Below, one piece after another: positions 26,461-36,000 of a stretch of 64,000 nt of DNA (the first letter of the stretch is position 1; each line of letters starts with the position of its first letter). Origin of the DNA: JADLHS01 sp964594985 (GTDB taxonomy: Bacteria > Verrucomicrobiota > Verrucomicrobiia > Limisphaerales > JADLHS01); the NCBI GenBank assembly GCA_964594985.1, contig CAZQNQ010000003.1, positions 1 through 64,000 on the forward strand. Direction: 5' to 3'. The notes under the pieces are model-generated. The model ran no database searches. It saw nothing but the letters and a program-made list of their open reading frames with translations, and was not told the origin of the DNA. The position numbers and the translations under genes are program-made.

Positions 26461-28611
26461 TCAGAGTTTTTCCAGCGCGCTCAAAATCACCGGGCCATAG
26501 GGCGCGGGAAACGGCAGCGGCTCATTCAACACCATTGCGGGCTTCGTCGCATCACGCGGATACACCAGCACCATCGGCACCGCCGAACGACCAAACTTCT
26601 CCAGCTCTTCGGTCATCACCTTGGGAAAGGAGGTGTAATCCGCCAGCAACGCCACGGCATTGAGTTCTTTCAAGCGGGCGATGACGGCGGGCGACTCAAA
26701 CCCAGGCTTCACGCTGATCTTGCAGGTCTGACACCACGAGGCCGTGAAATCCACTACCACCACCCTGCCCTCGGCGCGCGCTTGATGGACCGCGTCGAGA
26801 CTCCAGCGCTGCCACGCATAACCTTTCGGAGCGTTGGCGATTTTGTCGCCGGTTTCGGTCTGTTGCTGCGGATGCCGCCAATCCAACCCGGATTCCAACG
26901 CCCAGAGATAGCCGGTCGCCAACAGCAGCATGGTGAACAAGATCCCCACACTCCGACCCCGGCTGCCGCGCTGGTAAAATTCTCCGAACACCCACGCCGC
27001 CGCGCCTAGTAACACGAGAAATACGCCCACCCACCAGGATTGCTCGCCGTAGAAAGTTCCCACCAGACTTGCCAGCCACACCGCCGTGATTAGCATCGGG
27101 AAGCCCATTGCGATCTTGAACTTTTCCATCCATGCACCGGGCTTCGGTAAAAACCTCAACCACGCCGGTTGCCACGAGAGAATGACGTACGGCGCCGCGA
27201 GGCCGAGGCCGACAGTCAGAAAGATCAGCACGATGATTCCCGCAGGCTGCGAGAAGGCGAATCCCAGTGCCGCGCCAAGGTACGGTGCGGAACACGGCGT
27301 CGAGAGCGCGGTGGCCAGCACGCCGTTGAAGAACGCACCGGACGCGCCATGCTGCGACGCCAATTCGCCCGCCGCTCCCAGCGCCCGCCCGCCCAAGGTC
27401 ACCTCAAACACCCCGAACAAATTCAGAGCGACCAGCGTAATGAGCGCCGCCATGCCGACGACGAATTGCGGGTTGCTGAATTGCATGCCCCAACCCGCTT
27501 TATGTCCGGCCGCCTTGATGGCGATGATGACGGAAGCCAGCACGAGGAAAGAAACCAGCACTCCGACCGCATAGACCAATCCGAGCATCCGCACCCGACC
27601 GGGCGCTTCCTTGGCCTGACCCACGAAGCCGAGAATCTTCAGCGCGATCACCGGCAACACGCACGGCATGATGTTGAGGATCAATCCGCCGACAAACGCG
27701 TAAATCAGCCAGAGCCAGAGCGGCTTTTTCTCCACCGTTGCAGCCGCGCCAGCAATCTTGAGTTGCGCGGCATAGCCCTCGTGCTTACCGACACGTTCCT
27801 GGATGAGCAGGCCGGAAATTTCCGCCGGCCATTTGTCCGCGGAGATGGTGATCCGCTTCCGCAAGACCACGGTGCCCGCGTTGGTGGAAACCAGTTCCGT
27901 TTGATGCTGCATCTCAAAACCGTCGTCGCTGTCCGGGATAAAATCCCACGCCCCGGTCGCTTCACCCGCCTGCCAGGTGATCAACAGCGATCGGCTCTTA
28001 TCCGCGCCCGAACCTTCCCAGCGGGCTTGCGGCTGGAGGGAGGCGCTCGCTTGCGGCAACCGCTCGCGCCAGCCGGAAAATTTGGCAGCATCGTCGGAAG
28101 GCGTTTCCACCGGGCCGATTTGCAACTCTGCGGCGACGTTCTGTTTTCCGGGCACACAACTGACCTGACATTCGAGCCACTTGACCAGGGCTTTGATCTC
28201 GATCTTCCCCGCGGCGAAATCCGGCGCGATCGTCAGCGGCACGAGCAGCGCGGCCTCATCGTGATGCACGTAGGTGGTCTGATCAAAATCCAGCGCGCCA
28301 GGAATGAGCTTTCCGTCGTCATCGAGTTTTTCGAGAACATACTTTTCCGGCACCGGCCAACTGATTTCGCCCGCCGTGATGCCCGGTGGTAATTCCCACT
28401 GGATGCTGGTCGGAATGCCTGAAGCGCCGGAATTTTTCCAATACGTGTGCCAGCCGGGCGACATCTCCAACCGCACCGCCGCCATGATGGTGGTGCCGGG
28501 CTTGGCCTCGCGGGCCGACAAAACAAGCGAGGCGCGCGTGGCGGCGGCGTCCGCCGGTGGGGCGAATAGCACCGCAATGGCGGCGAGGAACAGGGTGACA
28601 ACGCGATTCAC
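26461..28611 (-). CDS. dsbD: DsbD-type thiol:disulfide interchange protein
   Basis: The protein moves electrons from cytosolic thioredoxin across the inner membrane to periplasmic disulfide systems. Its 716 residues show a signal peptide (ending APPADAAA), an N-terminal DsbD-alpha-like domain with the ECQVSCVPG cysteine pair, eight membrane helices with the core MPCVLPVIALKILG and TPCSAPYLGAALGFA cysteine motifs, and a C-terminal thioredoxin domain with WCQTCK near residue 622. All three cysteine pairs are present. The long N-terminal domain with the segment PGWHTYWKNSG is of the ScsB/DsbD_N type rather than the short E. coli form. Confidence 0.95.
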   Translation of the reverse strand: MNRVVTLFLAAIAVLFAPPADAAATRASLVLSAREAKPGTTIMAAVRLEMSPGWHTYWKNSGASGIPTSIQWELPPGITAGEISWPVPEKYVLEKLDDDGKLIPGALDFDQTTYVHHDEAALLVPLTIAPDFAAGKIEIKALVKWLECQVSCVPGKQNVAAELQIGPVETPSDDAAKFSGWRERLPQASASLQPQARWEGSGADKSRSLLITWQAGEATGAWDFIPDSDDGFEMQHQTELVSTNAGTVVLRKRITISADKWPAEISGLLIQERVGKHEGYAAQLKIAGAAATVEKKPLWLWLIYAFVGGLILNIMPCVLPVIALKILGFVGQAKEAPGRVRMLGLVYAVGVLVSFLVLASVIIAIKAAGHKAGWGMQFSNPQFVVGMAALITLVALNLFGVFEVTLGGRALGAAGELASQHGASGAFFNGVLATALSTPCSAPYLGAALGFAFSQPAGIIVLIFLTVGLGLAAPYVILSWQPAWLRFLPKPGAWMEKFKIAMGFPMLITAVWLASLVGTFYGEQSWWVGVFLVLLGAAAWVFGEFYQRGSRGRSVGILFTMLLLATGYLWALESGLDWRHPQQQTETGDKIANAPKGYAWQRWSLDAVHQARAEGRVVVVDFTASWCQTCKISVKPGFESPAVIARLKELNAVALLADYTSFPKVMTEELEKFGRSAVPMVLVYPRDATKPAMVLNEPLPFPAPYGPVILSALEKL

Positions 28612-28710
28612 AAGCTTATAGATGCCAAAACACGTCCAGCGTTAGAACTTATATTTTCGGCGGACAAGTCGTTTGCGACTGTAAGAATAACTGCGCGCGG
28701 AGCGGCCCAA

Positions 28711-28795
28711 CCCGGGAGCGCCAGCGGGACGCTGGCGAGTCTCGGTCTCCGTGGCAGCAGCGGAGTCTCGCCGGCGGGACGCCGGCGCTCCCGGG
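28711..28795. repeat. Palindromic element upstream of dsbD (loops GGGAC)
   Basis: The outer arms CCCGGGAGCGCC and GGCGCTCCCGGG enclose hairpins GCCAGC-GGGAC-GCTGGC and GCCGGC-GGGAC-GCCGGC. It is related to the inner palindrome at 22164-22245. The whole stretch 28612-29002 is gene-free. Confidence 0.8.
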
Positions 28796-28800
28796 CCTGC

Positions 28801-28963
28801 GCGGCAGCTTAGGTCACACGGGTGTGACTGGAACTGCCGCTCCCCGCCGCGGTTCTTAATCTTGCTCTTAATCTTTTTCTTAATCTCCCGACCCGGGAGA
28901 TTAAGATTAAGAACAAGATTAAGAGTAAGAGACTAAGCGGCGCGGCAGTTTAGGTCACACCCG
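28801..28963. repeat. Nested palindromes with GTGTGACTGGAACTGCC arms
   Basis: Positions 28801-28840 form one palindrome (GCGGCAG...GTCACAC facing GTGTGAC...CTGCCGC). Its right part pairs again with GCGGCAGTTTAGGTCACACC at 28942-28962. Between them lies an A/T-rich word palindrome (TTAATCTTGCTCTTAATC facing GATTAAGAACAAGATTAAG) centred on CCCGGGAG. The same outer arm occurs at 22.1 and 37.7 kb, around different inner elements. Confidence 0.8.
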
Positions 28964-29002
28964 TCGTTTGCCAATTTCATTCCAAATGAATAATCTCCGG
29001 GC

Positions 29003-30139
29003 ATGGTTTCATCCCGCATCGCCACGTGGAAATGGTTGCGCACCGGCGAAGAAGCCTTTGCCGCCATGCTGGCGGCTATTGAGGTGGCGCGGGTTTCGGT
29101 CCGGCTTGAAACGTATATTTTTTCCGACGATGAAATCGGGCGCGTCTTTCTGGCCGCCTTGTTGCGGGCCCAACAGCGCGGCGTGCGCGTCCGGGTGCTG
29201 GCCGACGGCATCGGCTCGCTCACTCTGCCGGGTGACTTCTTCTCCAGCCTGGTTGCCGCCGGGGGCGAGGCGCGGATCTTCAATCCACTCGCGTTGAAAC
29301 GCGCCACCATCCGCAATCATCGCAAGCTGCTCGTCTGCGATGAAGTGGTCGCGTTCATCGGCGGCTTCAACATCTCGCAGGAATACGCCGGCGATGGAGT
29401 CACACGCGGCTGGCGTGATCTTGGCTTGCGCTTCGAGGGTGAACTTGCCAAGGACCTGGCCGTATCATTCGATGAAATGTTCGCGCTCGCCGACTTCCGG
29501 CACAAGCGCATCATCCGGTTGCGGCAAACCAAGCAGAAGCGCACCGTGATTTCCGGGGCCGAGCAACTGCTTCTCGGCGGGCCGGGCCGGGGTTGGAATC
29601 CGATCCGGCGCGCGTTGCACCGGGATTTGCGGCACGCCCGCCGCGCGCAGATCATCGAGGCGTATTTTCTGCCGACGTGGCACATCCGGCGGGGCTTGGC
29701 GCGCATCGCCCGCACCGGTGGCACGGTGCAATTGCTTCTCGCTGGAAAATCCGACGTGGCCTTGTCGCAACTCGCCGCGCACAGTTTGTATCGCCGGTTG
29801 CTGAAGGCGGGGACGCAGATTCACGAGTATCAACCGCAGATCCTGCACGCCAAGCTGCTGATCTTTGACGCGGCCATCTACGTCGGTTCGGCCAATCTCG
29901 ATCCGCGCAGCTTGAGCATCAATTACGAGCTGATGGTGCGTTTTGAGCAACCGCAGTTGGTGGCGGAAGCGCGGGAGATTTTTGCCGACGTGTTGCGTCA
30001 CAGCCAGCCGGTGGAGCTTGCCGCGTGGAAACGCTCGCGCAGCTTCTGGACGCGTTTCAAGGAACGCTGCGCCTACTTCTTCCTCGCGCGAGTGGACCCG
30101 CACGTGGCCCGGCAGCAATGGAAGGCGTTGCCGGATTGA
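29003..30139 (+). CDS. Cardiolipin synthase-like phospholipase D family protein
   Basis: The 378-residue product has two HKD active-site motifs, HRKLLVCDE near residue 106 and HAKLLIFD near residue 282, each followed by the expected FIGGFNISQEY and YVGSANLDPRS blocks. This is the layout of ClsB-type cardiolipin synthases, which join two phosphatidylglycerol (or PG plus PE) molecules. There is no N-terminal membrane helix, as in ClsB. A non-specific PLD activity is the alternative. The gene is followed by a strong bidirectional terminator. Confidence 0.9.
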   Translation: MVSSRIATWKWLRTGEEAFAAMLAAIEVARVSVRLETYIFSDDEIGRVFLAALLRAQQRGVRVRVLADGIGSLTLPGDFFSSLVAAGGEARIFNPLALKRATIRNHRKLLVCDEVVAFIGGFNISQEYAGDGVTRGWRDLGLRFEGELAKDLAVSFDEMFALADFRHKRIIRLRQTKQKRTVISGAEQLLLGGPGRGWNPIRRALHRDLRHARRAQIIEAYFLPTWHIRRGLARIARTGGTVQLLLAGKSDVALSQLAAHSLYRRLLKAGTQIHEYQPQILHAKLLIFDAAIYVGSANLDPRSLSINYELMVRFEQPQLVAEAREIFADVLRHSQPVELAAWKRSRSFWTRFKERCAYFFLARVDPHVARQQWKALPD

Positions 30140-30150
30140 GCGCCGCAAAC

Positions 30151-30184
30151 AAAACGTCCGTCACGGGATCATGACGGACGTTTT
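30151..30184. terminator. Bidirectional intrinsic terminator
   Basis: A perfect 13-bp stem AAAACGTCCGTCA / TGACGGACGTTTT with an 8-nt loop lies between the convergent cardiolipin-synthase-like and SirB1 genes. It has T- and A-tracts on both sides. Confidence 0.92.
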
Positions 30185-30225
30185 GGGTTGGGTTCTGAGT
30201 TTTGCGACGCAATCCGCGCTGCCGT

Positions 30226-31113
30226 TCAGCGCGTCAAAGCGAACAGGTAGCGCTGCACGCGTGAAGCATCGTTGTCGCGCTTCAGTTCGATGTAGATTTG
30301 TTCAAGGTTGCCGCACATGCGGGCCAGCATCCGGCGTGCGCCCATGGGTTGGAGATATTCCTCGCGCATCTCGTGCTTGCAGCGCGTGAGATGCTCGATG
30401 CAATCATTCCGCGTGAGCAGCTTGCCGAGGTTGAAGGCGTCAATGTAAACCTCCTCCGTGTCGGAATTGAACCGGCAGACCGAGTGACCCGGCAGACCGA
30501 CGCCGGAAACCGGGAAGCCGAGCCGGCGCATCAGCAAGGTGTAAACCAGGCAGAGCGAAACCGGGTTGCCCGTGCGCCGATCCAACACGCGATTGATGAA
30601 GCTGTTCTCCGGGTCGTAATAGTTTTCCATGTTGCCCGTGAACCCCTTTTCCTCGAACAGGAATTGGTTCACGCGCACCAGCAGGCGTTCCTGCTGGTCG
30701 CCCGCCGCCAGCCATTCGCGCAATTCACCGGCGAGGTCGTCCAGGATCGCGCTGTAGGCCGCCGGGTTGATGTCGGGATATTCCGTCAGCGCCATGAGCA
30801 GCGCGCCCTTTTCCAGATCAATTTGCGCCTCGTCCTGCAGGCAGTAGGCCATGAACCGGGTGTCGGCCAGTTCACGGTCGAAGTGGCGGACGATCTCCTG
30901 CGCGTGGCGGCGGATCATTGGATCGCCACTGAGCTGGCAGGGTTTGAGCCAGACCTGGGTGTCGCTGCCGAGCGAGATGATTTTCTCCTTAACCGCCTGA
31001 TAAACCGTCGGATCTTCATCCCCCAGCAGCCTGATCAGGGCGCTGCGTTGTGGTTCGGGAAGTTCAACCGCGGCCGGCTTGGAAAATTTGTCTGTGAGCG
31101 TTGTGCTTTGCAT
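30226..31113 (-). CDS. SirB1 family protein (transglutaminase-like domain)
   Basis: The 295-residue product belongs to the SirB1/Transglut_core2 group. The diagnostic block runs from VNQFLFEEKGFTGNMENYYD through NSFINRVLDRRTGNPVSLC, with the Cys, then GLPGHSVCRF with the His and YIDAFNLGKLL with the Asp, so a Cys-His-Asp set is intact. The N-terminal ~90 residues are HEAT-like helices (LIRLLGDEDPTVYQAVKEKI). Function is not established; these proteins usually carry C-terminal TPR repeats, which here are short (residues ~240-295). Confidence 0.85.
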   Translation of the reverse strand: MQSTTLTDKFSKPAAVELPEPQRSALIRLLGDEDPTVYQAVKEKIISLGSDTQVWLKPCQLSGDPMIRRHAQEIVRHFDRELADTRFMAYCLQDEAQIDLEKGALLMALTEYPDINPAAYSAILDDLAGELREWLAAGDQQERLLVRVNQFLFEEKGFTGNMENYYDPENSFINRVLDRRTGNPVSLCLVYTLLMRRLGFPVSGVGLPGHSVCRFNSDTEEVYIDAFNLGKLLTRNDCIEHLTRCKHEMREEYLQPMGARRMLARMCGNLEQIYIELKRDNDASRVQRYLFALTR

Positions 31114-31282
31114 TCAGTTTGTGCCATCAATAGACTGCAATTTCACAAAACCCACAATTCAGTGTGGTTCGGATTAGTGTCCCCGGGAAACCTTGGGGGC
31201 TGTCGGGTAAGTTTCGCGGAAAACCGCCTCGCTTGCGCTGGCAATTTTGCGTAAGCGCCAAACTTCTGGCCGGCGAGGTGGA

Positions 31283-31582
31283 TCATTTCAATTTCCCGCG
31301 CTCCCGTTTTTCGCGTTCCACCTCCTGCAACGTCTGCGTCAAAAGCGTCCGCTGCTCCTCCCGGCTTTCCCGCGCGACGCGGGCCGCTTCGGTGATCGCC
31401 ACGCCCGCCGCCAGTGCGGTGAGGATGAAGCACGTCATCCAGTAAACCAACAGCAGCACGGCATTCTGCGCCAGCGTCCCCCGCAAGACCGTTTCGCCGC
31501 AGATCAACATGAGGATCGCGGCGGCAATGCAGAAGACGCCGAAACGGCGGCGCAGGGTTCTGCTGCGGACTTTGTCGCTCAT
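31283..31582 (-). CDS. Small two-helix membrane protein
   Basis: The 99-residue product has two hydrophobic helices (near residues 14-35 and 41-62), a strongly basic N-terminus and a charged C-terminal coiled-coil-like helix rich in Glu, Arg and Lys (residues 66-99). It starts 5 bp after the M20 peptidase stop, so the two are likely co-transcribed. I do not recognise a family. Confidence 0.65.
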   Translation of the reverse strand: MSDKVRSRTLRRRFGVFCIAAAILMLICGETVLRGTLAQNAVLLLVYWMTCFILTALAAGVAITEAARVARESREEQRTLLTQTLQEVEREKRERGKLK

Positions 31583-31587
31583 GCCGA

Positions 31588-32958
31588 TTACTTCGCGAGT
31601 TCCTGCCAGAGCAAGGCGCTCAAGCGCTGTCCCTGGGCGAAGATGTTGAGATCAAACTTCTCGTTGGGCGAATGCGCGTTGTCATCGGGCAAGGCCAGCC
31701 CGAGCAGCAGCGTGTCGGCCCCGAGGATTTTCTTGAACTGATTCACGATCGGAATCGAACCGCCTTCGCGCAACAACACCGGTTCATAACCGAAAGCGGT
31801 CTTCAAGGCTCGCAGCGCTGCCTGCGCCTCAGCGCTCGTCGGCGACACCATGTAAGCCTCCGCACCATGACCGGTCTCGACCTCCATCGTCACCGTGGGC
31901 GGGCAATGTTTTTTCAAAAAGGCGCGCACGGCCTTGATGACCTTGGCGGGCTGCTGGCCCGGCACGAGCCGCATGGTGATTTTCGCCTTCGCCCACGACG
32001 GGACGATGGTTTTGCTCCCCTCCCCTTGATAACCGCTGGTGAGACCGTTGATCTCAAACGTCGGCCGAGCGGTGCGCTGTTCGTCGGGGGTGAATCCACT
32101 CTCGCCATGCAGTTCCGGCACGCCGAGAAATTTCCGATACGCGTTCCGGTTGAACGGCACGCGGGCCATCTGTTTGCGTTCGTATTTCGTGAGCGGCACG
32201 ACGTCATCGTAAAAATGTGGAATGACAATGCGCCCCTTCGCGTCATGCACCTTGGCGAGCAGCCGGCTCAACGCCAGCGCCGGATTCTCCACCGAGCCGC
32301 CAAAGATGCCGGAATGCAGATCGCGCGACGGCCCATGCAGGGTGATTTCACAGGCGGCAATCCCGCGCAACGCGTAAGTCAGCGCCGGATGCTTCGGGCT
32401 GGGAATGCCGGTGTCGGAAATGACCACCGCATCGCACTGCAACTCGGCGCGATTCTGCTGCAAAAACCCCGCGAGACTTTTGCTGCCGACTTCCTCTTCG
32501 CCTTCAATCACGAAGGTCAGGTCGCACGGCAATTCCGCGCCCGTCTTGAGATACGCCTCGACCGCCTTGAGATGCGCAAGGTTTTGGCCTTTGTTGTCGC
32601 TCGCTCCGCGTCCAAACAACGAACTGCCCCGAATCGTCGGTTGAAACGGCGGCGTCTTCCACAGATCGAACGGCTCGGGCGGTTGCACGTCGTAGTGACC
32701 GTACACCATGAAATGTTTCCGGCCCTTCGCGGACTTCTTGCGCGGCGTCTTGGCGATGACGATGGGATTGCCCCCGGTCGCCCGCGCTTCGGCCTCCAAG
32801 CCAATCGCGCGACAATGCTTCACCAGCCAATCGGCACAAGCCTTCATGTCGTTGGCGTGTTGCGGCTGGGCCGAGACGCTGCGGAACCGGACGTAGTGAC
32901 ACAACTCCTCCACAAAGCGCGTTTGATTACGCTCCAGATAATTCAGAACAGAATCCAT
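31588..32958 (-). CDS. M20 family metallopeptidase (dipeptidase)
   Basis: The 456-residue product is a di-zinc M20 peptidase of the PepV/CNDP-like dipeptidase branch. Metal and catalytic motifs are present: VYGHYDVQPPEP (first His and the Asp), GRGASDNKGQNLAH (bridging Asp), IEGEEEVGS (catalytic Glu pair), and a C-terminal metal His region near REGGSIPIVNQF. The lid domain with GLTSGYQGEGSKTIVPS is intact. There is no signal peptide, so it acts on peptides in the cytoplasm. Confidence 0.93.
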   Translation of the reverse strand: MDSVLNYLERNQTRFVEELCHYVRFRSVSAQPQHANDMKACADWLVKHCRAIGLEAEARATGGNPIVIAKTPRKKSAKGRKHFMVYGHYDVQPPEPFDLWKTPPFQPTIRGSSLFGRGASDNKGQNLAHLKAVEAYLKTGAELPCDLTFVIEGEEEVGSKSLAGFLQQNRAELQCDAVVISDTGIPSPKHPALTYALRGIAACEITLHGPSRDLHSGIFGGSVENPALALSRLLAKVHDAKGRIVIPHFYDDVVPLTKYERKQMARVPFNRNAYRKFLGVPELHGESGFTPDEQRTARPTFEINGLTSGYQGEGSKTIVPSWAKAKITMRLVPGQQPAKVIKAVRAFLKKHCPPTVTMEVETGHGAEAYMVSPTSAEAQAALRALKTAFGYEPVLLREGGSIPIVNQFKKILGADTLLLGLALPDDNAHSPNEKFDLNIFAQGQRLSALLWQELAK

Positions 32959-33056
32959 GTGCGAAGTATTCGGAAAGCGCGCGGAAAGCCAAGCCGTTTA
33001 CACGCGGAACACCCGCGTTACTCGGACCGGCCGTGTCTACAGAAGTTGAAGCCGCC

Positions 33057-36000
33057 CTATTTGTTCTTCGGTTCGGCGACGTTGTTCGTGACGGAGGCGG
33101 CGGGCGCATTGGTTCCAGGATTTACGACACGCGGTTTGAACAGCCCGCTGGCGGTTCCAAACAAGAATTTCCCCGCGTCGCCCACGGCCTTGCCGGCGTC
33201 CAGCCCGACGTTCCCAATGGCTTTGCCGGTTTCCAGTCCGACCCCCCCCAGCGATTTCCCCGTCAGCAGCAACAAGCCAGTCTGACTGAAATCCGTTTTC
33301 ACCTTGTTGATCGAGCCTTTGATCGTCAAAAAATTCGGCAGCGCAATGTAAGTCTCATTGGCCGGGGTGTTGAAATACACCATCCCCAGTTTTTCCGCAT
33401 ACTGCCGCCCCAGCGAGACGCGCAACGGAAAATGCACGGTGGAATCGTCCGGATCGGGAGCGAACTTGATTTCCCCGGTGCTCTGGACCTGAAAGGCGGC
33501 GCTTTTGACCAGCGCCTCCTTGACCTCCAATCTGCTGCTTTCCATTCCTCCGGTCAGAAGCATGACTTCAATCGGGCGGGCCGTGATCTCCTCCGCCCAG
33601 CGCATTTGTCCGGACTGCCAGCGCCCGGTCAAACCGCTGATCAAATCCGGCAGGCCGAGAACCGTGTTGATGACCAGGTTGAGAATCGGCACGCGGACAT
33701 TGCCGATGGCCAGCGTCATGTTGGTGCTCATGAGGTGGAACTGGCCGGTCAGGTTGGTCTGCAAACTGGCGCCGGTCACGCCCGCCCCCTTGAAATCGAG
33801 GCTCGCCATCAGTTGCCCGCCGATGTCGCCCGCCCCTGAGCTGAAGGTGTTCAGCAGCGGGGGCAAGGGAATGGATTGCGCGTTGAGACCGACGGCATAA
33901 CGATAGCCCGGCACTCCCAGATCGGCAGCCGCGTTCACTTCCACCGGACCGCCGTTCACTGCAAACATGCAGGGGTTGAGCGTAATCTGCCCGCCGGAAA
34001 TCTTCAGGGTGGAACGCCAGTTGGAGACATCCACCTCGTGCAGATAAACATGTCCGATCTCGACGTCACAGGTGAAATTCTGAAATGGCAGCACGGTCGC
34101 CTCCGGCTCCAACGCGGGCTCGCTGGGCTCAGGCGGCGGCGATTTGGTCGGGGTCGTCGGAGCGGGAGCAGTCCCGAACAGGTCGTAATAGCCGGTGAAA
34201 TCCAATGCCTCAGCGCTGAGTTTCAAGCGGCCGGAAATCGCATCTGCTTGGGACAAATCAATCGAGCCCGCGAGGTTCAATTCATTCCGAGCCCGCTCGG
34301 TCGGCGTCAAGTTGAGATGACAGCCGCGGACATTCAAAACTTGATTGCTGACCACCACGTCCACTCCAAATCGGATTTCCAAGGGCTCGCTGCCTTCCGG
34401 ATGCTCTGGAGTTGAAACGACCAGATTGGTGATCTGGGTTTCAGCCTGCAATGCGAACTTCTGATCCACGCCGAAGTCCACGATGGCACTTGAATACACG
34501 TTGACGGAAGTCAGTTGGTTGCTCCCCAACGCCGGAGCCAGGAAGGGCCGCAGCAGTTCTTGATTCACCTCGTCAAATGTCACCCGCACCCGGCCCTGGG
34601 CCGTCTCGCCGGTCAGATCAATTTTCCCGCCGGCCTCAATCCGACCGCCGGGTTTGTCACCGACGAGCAACTGACCCGCCAGCTTCTGGATTTCCATAAT
34701 TTTGTCTTCAGCCGCGACAGCGAAATCAAACTCCGCGCCGAGGTGTGTGAGTTGCGTGTCACCCTGCGTTGCGGAAAAATCCGTCAGTTTGAACCGGCCC
34801 GTGACATTCTGCCGGGCGTCCTTTTGCTGCACCTGCGTTTGGAGATTGAACGTGCCGTTGGACACGCTGAGTTCCGGGACGCGCAGTGCCGAGAATAATT
34901 GCGCCAGTTCGACCTGCGCGGTCAGTTCGAGGTCGGCGACCGCCCCGCCCTCCTGCATTCCGCCAAAAGCCGTGGCCACAAAGACCGACTGCGCCTGGTG
35001 CAGGAGTTCCAGCCGGAAACCCTCCAGTTTGATTTCCTTCAAATCCGCGACACTGAAACGCGCCGTCAACCGGCCATCCACATTGTTGATGCGATTGCTT
35101 CCGACCCGGGCGGAAAAATCTTCCCCGTGGCCGGTCAGTTCCACCTGCAGTAGCCGGCCATCATTGCGCGCGGTCAGTTGCAGCGTGCCGGCGATGTCTC
35201 CGGACAGGGTTTTATCCCCCAAAAACTTCCGCCACTGCGAAAGATCGAATTCGGCGACCGTCAGGCTGAACGAAGCGTCGTTCACCTGCGGCGCGGCCTC
35301 CCCCCAGGCGATGGTGAGTGAATGCGGCAGTTCGCTTTGCAGGAACGGCTCATCGTTTTGGCTGCCGGAAACATTCAGGAACCGCACCTCGACCGTCTTG
35401 GCGGTGGTGTCAATCGTCGTCGCATAATCGCACCGCAGACCGAGGGTGGGCGAGGTGCGCTCTTGTTGCACCACCTGCAAGTCTGCGGCTTCAAGCCGGC
35501 CCGCCAGGGAAATCACGCTGCCGCCACGCAAGAGTTCAATTTCCGTGCTGGCATTGATGGTGGTGGTGCCAAAATCAATCCCGCCCGCCGCCCCGGCCAG
35601 ATTCAACACCCGCCGGTCCAGCGCGAGCACTTCAAGCTTCAGCTTGCCCTCCCGGCGGGCCAAATCCAGCGGCCCGCTCACGCGCACTTCGCCCAGCGCA
35701 ACCTCCGCTTTGTTAAAGCGCAAGGCGACCTGCTTGATCTCGGTCGCCGTGGTTTCGCAATCAAGCTTCGCGACCAGCGCGTTCAGTTCCGCCAACGCTC
35801 CCGTCGCATTCGTCACGCTCAAATTCAAGCCGCCTTTGATCGCCTTGGGCATCAGGTCCGGCGCCAGATCAAAAGTGAATTGTCCGTCGAGCCGGGCCGC
35901 CAGTGAACTTGCGGCGCGATTGGGCTGCGCCGCCTCGGCCAAGGCCACATTCAACGCCAGTTCCACCTGGCCCGCCTGACCGTTCCCGAGGTTTTGCAAT

